In this document: positions 32,812-40,547 of the stretch, piece by piece
How the letters are laid out: each line of letters opens with the position of its first letter
Numbering within the stretch: the stretch's first letter is position 1
Origin: Streptomyces filipinensis
GTDB taxonomy: Bacteria > Actinomycetota > Actinomycetes > Streptomycetales > Streptomycetaceae
DNA: 64,000 nucleotides
Reading direction: 5' to 3'
Assembly: GCF_014649495.1 (NCBI RefSeq)
Contig: NZ_BMTD01000008.1
Location: forward strand, 186,001-250,000
Notes under the pieces: generated by a model
Told to the model about the DNA's origin: nothing
The model's database searches: none
What the model saw: only the letters and a program-made list of their open reading frames with translations
Made by a program: the position numbers and the translations under genes

Positions 32812-33738
32812 ATGAGCACCCCCACTGGGCCCGAGTCCGGCCTGCCAGTACGAATGCCGCGACCCCGCCAGCCCGGACGGCACCGCCGGCCGGAACCGCT
32901 GGTCGCTCCCGAGGGTGCGCCCGCGCTCGCCCTGGCGGTGCCCGGCGCGCCCAGCGCCGCCTCGCGCGCCCTCGCCGAGGAGGTCGTGAGCATCGCCCGC
33001 TCCGAGCTGCCCGGCCTGGACGCCCGGATCGGTTACGTGGACGGCGACGACGCCGAGTTCCCCACGCTCCGCTCCGTGCTCACGCGCGCCGCCGAGGAGC
33101 GCACGGCCCGTTACGAGCAGGCCGTCGCCGCCGGGGTCGAGGGGATCAAGGAGCCCGACGGCCCGGTCGCGGTCGTCGTCCCGCTGCTGGCCGGTCCGGA
33201 CAGCGCCCTGCTGCGGCAGATCCGCCAGTCCGTGATGGACAGCCGGGTGGCCGCCGAGCTGACCGATGTGCTCGGCCCGCACCCGCTGCTCGCCGAGGCG
33301 CTGCACGTGCGGCTGTCCGAGGCGGGCCTGGCCCGTGCCGACCGCGCGCGCCTGTTCACCGTGGCCACCGCCGCGGACGGCATCATCCTGGCGTCCGTGG
33401 GCGGCGAGGAGGCCGTGCAGGCGGCCGGGATCACCGGCATGCTGCTCGCCGCGCGCCTGGCCGTGCCGGTGATGGCGGCGGCCCTGGACCAGGAGGGCTC
33501 GATCTCCTCCGTCGCCGAGCAGCTGCGTTCCTCGGGCTCGCAGCAGCTGGCCCTCGCGCCGTACCTGGTCGGTCCGGAGATCGACCCGGCGCTGCTGGCG
33601 GCGGCCGCCGCGGAGGCGGGCTGCGCCACGGCCGAGGCGCTCGGCGCCTACCCGGCGATCGGCAAGCTCGCCCTCGCCAAGTACACGACGGCGCTGGGCA
33701 TCGCCCCGCAGCAGCCCCAGGGCACGCCGGTCCGCTGA
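32812..33738 (+). CDS. CbiX-like (sirohydrochlorin chelatase fold) protein
   Basis: A 308-residue actinobacterial protein with two CbiX-like halves. PAVAVVVPLLAGPD is the strand-loop of half one, and GPHPLLAEALHVRLSEAGL is the conserved chelatase helix block. The C terminus LGAYPAIGKLALAKYTTAL is also family-typical. In active CbiX the strand-1 loop carries a His (HGS) and a second His sits in the PYFL segment; here these read AVPGAPSAAS and APYLVGPE, so the metal-binding histidines seem to be missing and chelatase activity is doubtful. The first 50 residues are basic and proline-rich. The start ATG at 32812 is chosen from the frame; a palindromic operator lies upstream. Confidence 0.75.
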   Translation: MSTPTGPESGLPVRMPRPRQPGRHRRPEPLVAPEGAPALALAVPGAPSAASRALAEEVVSIARSELPGLDARIGYVDGDDAEFPTLRSVLTRAAEERTARYEQAVAAGVEGIKEPDGPVAVVVPLLAGPDSALLRQIRQSVMDSRVAAELTDVLGPHPLLAEALHVRLSEAGLARADRARLFTVATAADGIILASVGGEEAVQAAGITGMLLAARLAVPVMAAALDQEGSISSVAEQLRSSGSQQLALAPYLVGPEIDPALLAAAAAEAGCATAEALGAYPAIGKLALAKYTTALGIAPQQPQGTPVR

Positions 33739-33774
33739 CCGCATGCCGGCACTCCACGGCACCCGTACGACACA

Positions 33775-33802
33775 GGGCCCGCTCCGCACCCGGAGCGGGC
33801 CC
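33775..33802. terminator. Bidirectional terminator between convergent genes
   Basis: GGGCCCGCTCCG and CGGAGCGGGCCC form a perfect 12-base stem with the loop CACC, lying between the ends of the CbiX-like gene and the lactonase gene. It can serve both. Confidence 0.85.
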
Positions 33803-33918
33803 TTCGCCCTGCCCGGGGTGGGTCGGCCGAAGGGTTCCGCGCGGAAGAGGGCCGGGGCGGCAGACGGGTGACGGAAGGCGCGAGGCGGAGGGGGAGCGGC
33901 AGGGGGAGGCGGGGCGCC

Positions 33919-34956
33919 TCAGCCGAAGACGACGCAGGAGGCCGCGGGAACCGCCACCGAACCGTCGTAGCGGGGCAGCCCCGTCGCCTCGTCCACGGCG
34001 AACCACGTCACCTCTCCGGAGCGCTCGTTGGCCGCGTAGAGGAAGCCGCGGTGCTCGGCGAGGGCGCGCGGCCAGTGTCCGCCGCACGGCACCGTGCCGG
34101 TGAGCCGGAGTGTGTCGCCTTCGACGACGAGGACCGACAGGACGTCCTCCCCGCGGGTCGCGGTCCACACGAACCGGCCGTCGGGCGAGACCACGACGCC
34201 GGACGGGTAGGCGTCGCCCGCGGGTGCGCCGGGCAGCACGGGGACCTCGGCCAGCGGCTTGAGGGAGCCGCCCCCGGCGTCCCAGCGGCACACGGTCACC
34301 GTGGGGGTGAGTTCGTTGACGACGTAGGCGTGCGCGCCGTCCGGGTGGAAGGCCAGGTGGCGGGGGCCGGAGCCGGGCCGCAGGGCGAACTCGCGGTGCA
34401 GGGCCAGAGCGCCGTCCGCGAGGGTGCACACCCGTACCGAGTCGGTGCCGAGGTCGACGCTGACGGCCCACCGGCCGCTCGGGTCGGCCTGCACCTGGTG
34501 GGCGTGCGGGCCGCGCTGGCGCCGGTCGTGCGGGCCGGAGCCGGTGTGCTGGAGCCGTCCGGAGGGCTTGCCGGCGAGCGTACCGTCCGGGCGCAGGGGT
34601 ACGGCGGTGACACTGCCGCAGCCGTAGTTGGCGGTCAGGACGTGCCTGGAGTAGAGGCCGAGGTGGGTCGGTCCGCTGCCGTCGACCGGCACGGGTGATC
34701 CGGCGAGTACCGGCCGTTCGCCGGCGACGCGGTAGGCGGCGACGGCTCCCTCGGCCGTCTCGCTGACCGCGTAGAGCGTGTGCCCGTCCGGGGCCAGGAC
34801 CAGGTAGGACGGATCGGGTACGTCGTTCACGGCGGGGCCGAGGGTGAGGGCGCCGCCGTCCGGCGCGACCTGTGCGGTCACGAGGCCGGGGCCGCCCGCC
34901 GCCGTGAACGAGCCGATGAACGCCCGGCGCCTGCCAGGCCTGACGTCCTCTGCCAC
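33919..34956 (-). CDS. Lactonase family (6-phosphogluconolactonase-type beta-propeller) protein
   Basis: A 345-residue seven-bladed propeller of the Pgl/YbhE (3-carboxymuconate cyclase-like) family. Typical repeats are IGSFTAAGGPGLVTAQVAPDGG, PSYLVLAPDGHTLYAVSE, HQVQADPSGRWAVSVDLGTDSV, HLAFHPDGAHAYVVNEL, SGVVVSPDGRFVWTATRGEDVLSV and WPRALAEHRGFLYAANERSGEVTWFAVD. Members hydrolyse 6-phosphogluconolactone in the pentose phosphate pathway or other sugar lactones. No signal peptide. The GTG at 34956 is preceded by GAGGGGA. A DasR-type (dre) palindrome lies 62-77 bases upstream, suggesting control by amino-sugar supply. Confidence 0.88.
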   Translation of the reverse strand: MAEDVRPGRRRAFIGSFTAAGGPGLVTAQVAPDGGALTLGPAVNDVPDPSYLVLAPDGHTLYAVSETAEGAVAAYRVAGERPVLAGSPVPVDGSGPTHLGLYSRHVLTANYGCGSVTAVPLRPDGTLAGKPSGRLQHTGSGPHDRRQRGPHAHQVQADPSGRWAVSVDLGTDSVRVCTLADGALALHREFALRPGSGPRHLAFHPDGAHAYVVNELTPTVTVCRWDAGGGSLKPLAEVPVLPGAPAGDAYPSGVVVSPDGRFVWTATRGEDVLSVLVVEGDTLRLTGTVPCGGHWPRALAEHRGFLYAANERSGEVTWFAVDEATGLPRYDGSVAVPAASCVVFG

Positions 34957-35017
34957 CGCTGTCCCCTCTCGGTCCCTCGGTCCAGCTCGTCCTGGGCCGA
35001 CGTTAGCAGCCGGTCGA

Positions 35018-35033
35018 GGCGGTCTAGACCAAG
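35018..35033 (-). promoter_or_regulatory. dre-like (DasR) operator upstream of the lactonase gene
   Basis: The core GGTCTAGACC (35021-35030) is a perfect palindrome, and on the minus strand the 16-mer CTTGGTCTAGACCGCC matches 12 of 16 positions of the DasR-responsive element ACTGGTCTAGACCACT as I recall it. DasR is the GntR-type repressor of chitin and N-acetylglucosamine genes in Streptomyces, relieved by glucosamine-6-phosphate. Whether the site is used is not shown by the sequence. Confidence 0.62.
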
Positions 35034-35235
35034 GGGCGGGGCGGTTCTTCGCGACGCGACCCTCAGGCCGGCTGGCGCGCCCCCGTGACCGGGACCGGGC
35101 CACCGTGCGCCGCCGCCCTATGGGACCAGCTCAGGGCGGCACCGCACCCCGTGGGCGACCGGCTCACGCCTCCTCCCGCTGCGGCGCGCGCGCCGACCAG
35201 CCAGCCCCACCTACGGCGCGTCGGTCAGCTCTGCC

Positions 35236-36726
35236 TCACGCCCCCACCAACCGGGAGCCCGACGGCGCGCCCAGCGGCTCGGCCAGGTCGGCGAGGGCGC
35301 GTTCCAGGCCGTGCAGGTGGGCGAGGGCCGGTTCGGCGGGCGGCTCGGCCGGGCTGCTGACGGGCTCCAGGCGACCGGCGGTGAGCGCCTCGACGGCGGA
35401 CTCGACACGCCAGCAGGCCGCGGCCAGCCGGGCGTCGTGGGAGGCCTCGGGATCGGCGGCGACCGCCACCAGGCCACGGACCTCACGGGCGCAGTCGTCG
35501 AGGAGCGCGAGGACCCTGCGGGCGCGCCGCTTGCGGGCCGGCATCGGGTTCAGCGGGTGCACCAGCGGAGCCACGGACAGCCGGACGCGGCCGAGGAGCT
35601 GCTCCAGCTCGGCGACGCGGGGCGCCGGGTCGGCGGTCGCGGAGCCGGCCAGGCGAGCCGCGGCCTCGGCCGTGCAGGCATGGACGCAGCGCAGAGCGCG
35701 CTGGATCCAGGCGTCCGTGATGGCGTGCGTGGTGACCGGCAGGACGAACAGCACGGCGAGCGCGGCGCCGAGCGCGCCCACGCCGGTCTCGGCCAGGCGC
35801 AGCGCGAGCAGGCCGGGGCTGAGGACGCCGAGGAGGCCGTAGAGCAGTTCGGCGAGCAGGGTCACCCAGAGCATCATCCAGGTGTAGGAGACGGCGGCCG
35901 TGTAGAAGATGCCGAAGACGGCGACCGCGACGAGGACGGCCGTCGGGACCGGCGCGCCGTTCACGGGGACGGCGACGAGGAAGCCCAGGCAGATGCCGAT
36001 CACCGTGCCGAGGACCCGGCGGAAACCGCGTACCAGCGTCTCGCCGCGCGAGGCGGTGTTGACGAAGATCCACCAGGTGGCGCCGACGGCCCAGTACCAG
36101 CGCTGTCCGGACACCAGCTGGCCCAGCACCAGCGCGAAACCCGCGCCCGCGGTCGCCTGGACGGCCTGCCGCGTGGTCACCCGGGCCAGGCCGCGTCCGG
36201 CGGACGGGGCGGGTACGGCGGCCGGGGGCAGCCGGCGCTCGTAGCACCACGCCCCGAAACGCACCACGGCCGCGCTGAGCACGGACAGCAGGACGGCGGC
36301 GTACAGCTCGGGCAGCTGCGCCGGGGTGGCGTGCAGGAACTGGGCCACGAAGAACGTCATGAACGCGAACACCCCGAGGCTGTGCCCGCGCGGTCCCCAC
36401 CGGCGCGCGTACACCCCGGCTCCGACGACGGCCAGGAAGGCCAGGTCCCGCGCGACGGGGACGGCGTGCAGCTCGGCCGCCGCGGCGAGCACCGGCACGC
36501 CCACGGCGGGCAGCAGCGCGGTGGTGACCGCCTGTCCGCGCACGGTCGCGTCGGCGACGGTGAACAGGGCGAGCAGCGCGGCGAGGCCACCGGTGACCGC
36601 GGCCACGACGGAGTGCCCGGCGACGAAGCAGACGACGACCGCGAGGCCGATGCCGAGGACGGCCCGGGCGGCGAAGCGCAGCCGCGCCCGCCCCGGGTCC
36701 GGAGCCACGAACATCCTCTTCAGCAC
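35236..36726 (-). CDS. FUSC family membrane transporter (second copy)
   Basis: A 496-residue integral membrane protein with two hydrophobic blocks (about residues 20-170 and 215-345), a typical FUSC/YccS arrangement, and a helical cytoplasmic C terminus. GQRWYWAVGATWWIFVNTASRGETLVRGFRRVLGTVIGICLG is the conserved FUSC block in the second half. It is distinct from the FUSC protein at 6163-7884 and probably exports aromatic or other organic acids. The start is GTG at 36726, with GGGGAGGG ending five bases upstream; an ATG four codons later is possible. It is divergent from an Lrp-type regulator across a region with repeated binding-site-like sequences. Confidence 0.87.
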   Translation of the reverse strand: MLKRMFVAPDPGRARLRFAARAVLGIGLAVVVCFVAGHSVVAAVTGGLAALLALFTVADATVRGQAVTTALLPAVGVPVLAAAAELHAVPVARDLAFLAVVGAGVYARRWGPRGHSLGVFAFMTFFVAQFLHATPAQLPELYAAVLLSVLSAAVVRFGAWCYERRLPPAAVPAPSAGRGLARVTTRQAVQATAGAGFALVLGQLVSGQRWYWAVGATWWIFVNTASRGETLVRGFRRVLGTVIGICLGFLVAVPVNGAPVPTAVLVAVAVFGIFYTAAVSYTWMMLWVTLLAELLYGLLGVLSPGLLALRLAETGVGALGAALAVLFVLPVTTHAITDAWIQRALRCVHACTAEAAARLAGSATADPAPRVAELEQLLGRVRLSVAPLVHPLNPMPARKRRARRVLALLDDCAREVRGLVAVAADPEASHDARLAAACWRVESAVEALTAGRLEPVSSPAEPPAEPALAHLHGLERALADLAEPLGAPSGSRLVGA

Positions 36727-36819
36727 TGCTGCCCTCCCCTTGGGAACACCGGCACAGAAAAGGCGCCGCGGAGACCCGCAGCGCCATCGACGGCTCCATG
36801 AGAGCATCACCGGGGTCAC

Positions 36820-36949
36820 TGGCTCAAGTGTGGCCCGAATCGCTGAGCCATTGGCACAGCAAGGGGCGCTCCGTCAACCCGGCCGGAATGCCAACGGACC
36901 AGGTCGGGCGGCACATGCGGGGGCGCACTCGGTGAGCCATTGGTACAGT
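36820..36949. promoter_or_regulatory. Repeated Lrp-type sites and a leaderless promoter
   Basis: GAGCCATTGGCACAG (36845-36859) and GAGCCATTGGTACAG (36934-36948) are 15-base direct repeats with one mismatch. An inverted relative, CACTGGCTCA, lies at about 36819-36828. The second repeat overlaps TACAGT (36944-36949), a -10 box whose expected transcription start coincides with the Lrp start codon at 36958. Sites on both sides of the divergent promoters suit an Lrp octamer that loops or wraps DNA. Confidence 0.6.
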
Positions 36950-36957
36950 CGTCCCTT

Positions 36958-37434
36958 GTGACCGTGGACGAACTCGACACCCGCATCCTGCGGCTGCTCC
37001 TGGAGCAGCCGCGTACCAGCGTGCGCGAGTACGCCCGCGTCCTCGGCGTCGCCCGCGGCACGCTCCAGGCCCGGCTGGACCGCATGGAGCGGGAGGGCGT
37101 GATCACCGGTACCGGCCCCTCCCTGTCCCCCGCCGCCCTGGACCATCCGGTGCTGGCGTTCGTGCACATCGAGGTCACCCAGGGCCACCTGGACGACGTG
37201 GGCGACGCGCTGGCCGCCGTGCCGGAGATCGTGGAGGCGTTCTCGATCACGGGCGGCGGGGATCTGCTCGCCCGGGTGGTGGGCCGGGACAACGCCCACC
37301 TTGAGGACGTCATCCAGAAGCTGATCAGCCTGCCGGGCGTGGTGCGCACCCGCACGGAGGTGGCGCTGCGCGAGCGCGTCCCGTACCGGCTGCTGCCGCT
37401 GGTGGAGTCGGTCGGCCGGGCGGTCCGCACCTGA
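36958..37434 (+). CDS. Lrp/AsnC family transcriptional regulator
   Basis: A 158-residue feast/famine regulator. The N-terminal helix-turn-helix reads LDTRILRLLLEQPRTSVREYARVLGVARGTLQARLDRMEREGVI, and the C-terminal RAM ligand domain contains VLAFVHIEVTQGHLDDVGDALAAVPEIVEAFSITGGGDLLARVVGRD. The GTG at 36958 has no Shine-Dalgarno; the -10 box TACAGT nine bases upstream indicates a leaderless message. It is divergent from the FUSC transporter and is probably its regulator, sensing an amino acid or aromatic ligand. A second GTG two codons on is an alternative start. Confidence 0.9.
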   Translation: MTVDELDTRILRLLLEQPRTSVREYARVLGVARGTLQARLDRMEREGVITGTGPSLSPAALDHPVLAFVHIEVTQGHLDDVGDALAAVPEIVEAFSITGGGDLLARVVGRDNAHLEDVIQKLISLPGVVRTRTEVALRERVPYRLLPLVESVGRAVRT

Positions 37435-37489
37435 GCGTTGGCGCGCTGGACCGCCTGCGGTCCACCCGCCCGCCGCACCTTCGCCGGTA

Positions 37490-37729
37490 TGACGCTGCCA
37501 CTGCGGAGCGGTCAGCGGGAGTTCGCCGCGCATCCGGCGCAACCCCGCCCGGTCCGACGGCACCACCTTCCTCGACGCGGTGCGGGCCGGGGCACCCTTC
37601 CGGAGCAAGGGTGCGCTGCTCGTCCCTGCCGGGGACGCCGTGGACGCGTGGGTGGCGGAGGGCCCGCCGGAACAGGCGGAGGGCGCGGCGGTGCTGCGGA
37701 CGGCACGGAAGGCGTCGTACGCGACCTGA
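37490..37729 (+). pseudogene. Small coding-like frame, possibly a frameshifted gene
   Basis: The 390 bases between the Lrp and MFS genes hold no clear gene. From about 37532 one frame reads IRRNPARSDGTTFLDAVRAG, then APFRSKGALLVPAGDAVDAW and ends ...RKASYAT at a TGA (37727-37729); it looks coding but has no start codon in frame. An ATG at 37490 opens a different frame (MTLPLRSGQREFAA), and one base change near 37532 would join the two into about 80 codons. I do not recognise a family. Confidence 0.3.
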
Positions 37730-37821
37730 GGCGCGGCCCGAGGGCAGCGGACCGGCCGGCGGGGGCGTGCGACCGGATTTCCCGCCGTGCGGGGGACGCG
37801 GTGGCTGCATAGCGTGATCTC

Positions 37822-39285
37822 ATGACTACAGACCAGGCCGGCCCCGTCCAGGGCGACCGACGGTGGAAAGCGCTCGCCGTCTGTCTGACCGCGGCCTTCA
37901 TGTCCTTGCTGGACACGTCGATCGTGAACGTGGCACTCCCCTCGGTGGAGCGTGGGCTCTCCGCCAGCCCGGCCGACCTGTCCTGGGTGGTCTCCGGCTA
38001 CGCCCTCACCTTCGGTCTGGTCCTGGTCCCGGCGGGGCGGCTCGGCGACATGCGCGGTCAGCGCCAGACGTTCCTGACCGGCATCGCCCTGTTCACGCTC
38101 GCCTCGGCGGCCTGCGGGCTGTCCTCCGGGCCGGCCTGGCTGGTGCTGTTCCGGCTGGTCCAGGGAGCGTCGGCCGGCATGCTCGCACCGCAGACCACGG
38201 CGCTGATCCAGCAGATGTTCCAGGGCGCGGAAAGGGCCCGCGCCTTCGGCATGATGGGCGCCACCATCGGCCTCTCCACGGCGGTCGGCCCGCTGACGGG
38301 CGGCCTGCTGATCCACATGACCGGCGGCGACGACGCCTGGCGCTCGGTGTTCTACGTCAACCTGCCCATCGGAGTGGCCGTCTTCTGCGCGGCGCTGCGG
38401 CTGCTGCCCCGCTCCCCCGGCTCACCGGCCCGGCGGGAGTACTTCGACGTCCCCGGCGTCCTGCTGCTCGGCTCGGGTGTGTCCGCCCTGATGCTGCCCC
38501 TGGTGCAGGAACAGCAGTGGCACGGGCGGTTGAAGTGGGCCCTGCTTCCGGCCGGCGCCGCGCTGCTGGCCGCGTTCTGGGCGTGGGAGCGGCGTCAGAC
38601 GCGGCACGACCGGGCTCCCCTGGTCGACCTGCGGCTCTTCGCACTGCGCTCCTTCTCGCTCGGGGCGCTGCTGAGCCTCGTGTACTTCGGCGGCTTCACG
38701 ACGCTGTTCTTCGTCTACACGCTCTTCCTGCAGAACGGCATGGGCTACAGCGCGCTGGCCGCGGGCCTGTCGTCCATGCCGTTCGCGACGGGCACGGCGG
38801 TGGGTGCCGCGGTCGGCGGGCGCCTGGTCGTACGCCTCGGGCGCAAGCTGGTCATCGCCGGTCTGTGCACGGTGACGGTGGGGATTCTCGGCGTCGTCGC
38901 CGCCGTGCACGGGGTGCCGGGCCGGGGCGTGGCCTGGGCGGCGGCGCTGCCCCTGCTGCTCGCCGGGATCGGCTCGGGCCTGACCACCTCCCCGAACACC
39001 ACACTCACCCTGTCCCTCGTGCCCGTGCGGCGGGCCGGAGCCGCGGGCGGTGTGCTGCAGACCGGGCAGCGCATCGGCTCGGCGGCCGGTGTCGCGGTGG
39101 TGGGCTCGGTGTTCTTCGCCCACCTGGCCAATCACGGTGACCCGGCCGCCGCGCTGCAGTACGGCCTGCTCACCTGCGTCGGGATCATCCTGCTGGCCCT
39201 CTGCCTGGCCTTCGCCGACCTACGGGAACGCCAGGCCCGCCCGCAGCCGGAGCAGCCGAGGCAGACGGCGCGGCAGAAGGCCTAG
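37822..39285 (+). CDS. MFS transporter, DHA2 (14-helix) drug:proton antiporter type
   Basis: A 487-residue exporter with 14 predicted helices. Family motifs are visible: LDTSIVNVALP in helix 1 (motif D1 of the DHA2 group), GRLGDMRGQRQ in loop 2-3 (motif A), LFRLVQGASAGMLAPQ in helix 4 (motif B) and GLSTAVGPLTGGLL in helix 5 (motif C, the antiporter motif). It probably exports a toxic compound or natural product. The ATG at 37822 follows the weak element TAGCGTGATCTC. No regulator of the TetR or MarR type lies immediately beside it. Confidence 0.9.
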   Translation: MTTDQAGPVQGDRRWKALAVCLTAAFMSLLDTSIVNVALPSVERGLSASPADLSWVVSGYALTFGLVLVPAGRLGDMRGQRQTFLTGIALFTLASAACGLSSGPAWLVLFRLVQGASAGMLAPQTTALIQQMFQGAERARAFGMMGATIGLSTAVGPLTGGLLIHMTGGDDAWRSVFYVNLPIGVAVFCAALRLLPRSPGSPARREYFDVPGVLLLGSGVSALMLPLVQEQQWHGRLKWALLPAGAALLAAFWAWERRQTRHDRAPLVDLRLFALRSFSLGALLSLVYFGGFTTLFFVYTLFLQNGMGYSALAAGLSSMPFATGTAVGAAVGGRLVVRLGRKLVIAGLCTVTVGILGVVAAVHGVPGRGVAWAAALPLLLAGIGSGLTTSPNTTLTLSLVPVRRAGAAGGVLQTGQRIGSAAGVAVVGSVFFAHLANHGDPAAALQYGLLTCVGIILLALCLAFADLRERQARPQPEQPRQTARQKA

Positions 39286-39289
39286 CCGG

Positions 39290-39620
39290 GGCTGTGGCCC
39301 CGCGCCTGCGGCAACCGTGGTCGTGACTGCGGCTTCATGCTCGTGCCCCTGTGGCCGTGACTGCGGCATCGGCGACCCCGTGGCACGGCTTCGGGTTCGC
39401 GACCCCGAGGCCGCCGCTTCGGGCTCGCGGCCTCGTGGCTACGGCTTCGGGCTTGTGGCTCCGTGTGGGGATGGTCCTGGCGGTGGCCCCGGCCATGACC
39501 GTGGCGATGGCAGTGGCCGGGGTCGGGCCCGGGCCGGTGAGCGTGGCCGGGAGATGGCGGTGAGCGGGGCGGTACCCGTGGCCGGGGCTGTGGGGGTAGC
39601 CGTACGCGAGGTTCTGGGGG
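39290..39620. repeat. Low-complexity, imperfectly repeated gene-free stretch
   Basis: This segment between the MFS and LysR genes is made of degenerate repeats: CTGCGGC in GTGACTGCGGCTTC / GTGACTGCGGCATC, and three copies of a unit with GGCTTCGGG or CGCTTCGGG at about 39387, 39417 and 39444. All frames across it are low in complexity. I do not see a gene, though a decayed Pro/His-rich gene cannot be excluded. Confidence 0.4.
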
Positions 39621-39692
39621 CGTAGGAGCCCGTTGGCCGGCCGGCTCCGTTCCGCCGGCCCGCACGCGGCCGCTCGCGGGGCGCTCCCGCCC

Positions 39693-40463
39693 TCACGACC
39701 TCCGGCGCGGCTTGCCCTGCCTGGGTGTCTGCTTGGCTCCCGCCGCCCGGGCGCGTGGCGTGCGGCCGGTGGACTTGGCCGCGGGCTTCTGCCGGGCGGA
39801 GCCCGATTCGGCGCGCTTGCGCTTCTGCTCGGGTGCGGGGGCCGCGGGCTTGCCACGGCCCCGGGTGCTGTTGACGGTGCGGCCCCGGACGATCCCGATG
39901 AAGTCCTCCACCAGGTCGGTGGTGGCCTCCTCCGGCCAGGACAGCGCGACGCTCGACTGGGGGGCGTCGGTGACCGGGCGGTAGGTGAGGTCCTTGCGGT
40001 GGTGGAGGCGGGCCAGGGACTGCGGTACGACCAGGAGGCCCACGTTCGCGGCCACCAGCTCGATCGCGTCCTCGGTCGTCGCGGGGCGCTCGAAGGCGGG
40101 CTCGCCGGGCGGTCGGTCCCAGTCGAAGACGTCGTCCAGGGGGTGGAAGAGCACTTCCTCGGCGAGATCGGCCACGGTCACCTCGTCCGCGGCCGTGATC
40201 AGGTGGTCCTTGGGGACCACGACCACCGTGGTCTCGGTGTAGAGGGGGATCGCGCTGAAGAACGTACGGTCCACCGGGAGCCGTACGAGGCCCACGTCGG
40301 CCTCGCCCGCGCGCAGCACCCCGGGTGCCTCGGCGGCCGGTACCTGGACGAGGGTGAGCGGGACGTCCGGCAGACGCTCGTTCCAGATCCTCACCCATTT
40401 GGCGGGCGTCACTCCGGGAACGTATGCGAGCCGGAACGACGGTGATTCCTCCGAGCCTGTCAC
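39693..40463 (-). CDS. LysR substrate-binding-domain protein without a DNA-binding domain
   Basis: A 256-residue protein. Residues 8-195 are a complete LysR-type effector domain (FRLAYVPGVTPAKWVRIWNERLP ... ADVGLVRLPVD ... VVVVPKDHLI ... IELVAANVGLLVVPQSLA). The N-terminal winged helix that every ordinary LysR regulator has is missing, and the in-frame upstream sequence does not encode one. Instead there is a 60-residue tail rich in Lys, Arg, Ala and Pro (EQKRKRAESG, KPAAKSTGRTPRARAAG, GKPRRRS), resembling histone-like or nucleic-acid-binding tails. The GTG start at 40463 directly follows, by six bases, a -10-like TAACCT, so the message looks leaderless. It is divergent from a DUF5997 gene, a pairing that recurs in Streptomyces as I remember it. 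Confidence 0.87.
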   Translation of the reverse strand: MTGSEESPSFRLAYVPGVTPAKWVRIWNERLPDVPLTLVQVPAAEAPGVLRAGEADVGLVRLPVDRTFFSAIPLYTETTVVVVPKDHLITAADEVTVADLAEEVLFHPLDDVFDWDRPPGEPAFERPATTEDAIELVAANVGLLVVPQSLARLHHRKDLTYRPVTDAPQSSVALSWPEEATTDLVEDFIGIVRGRTVNSTRGRGKPAAPAPEQKRKRAESGSARQKPAAKSTGRTPRARAAGAKQTPRQGKPRRRS

Positions 40464-40547
40464 CAGGCCAGGTTACCGGCCGTGGCCGCAGCCCCCGGCC
40501 ACCGGCCGTGGTCGGGCCCGCGGCACGCGGCCGATACCCTTGACCTC
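40464..40547. promoter_or_regulatory. Back-to-back leaderless promoters (LysR-like / DUF5997)
   Basis: On the minus strand TAACCT (40475-40470) stands six bases before the LysR-like GTG. On the plus strand TACCCT (40535-40540) stands seven bases before the DUF5997 ATG. Neither start has a Shine-Dalgarno, so both messages are predicted to begin at or next to the start codon. The whole divergent region is only 84 bases. Confidence 0.6.
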
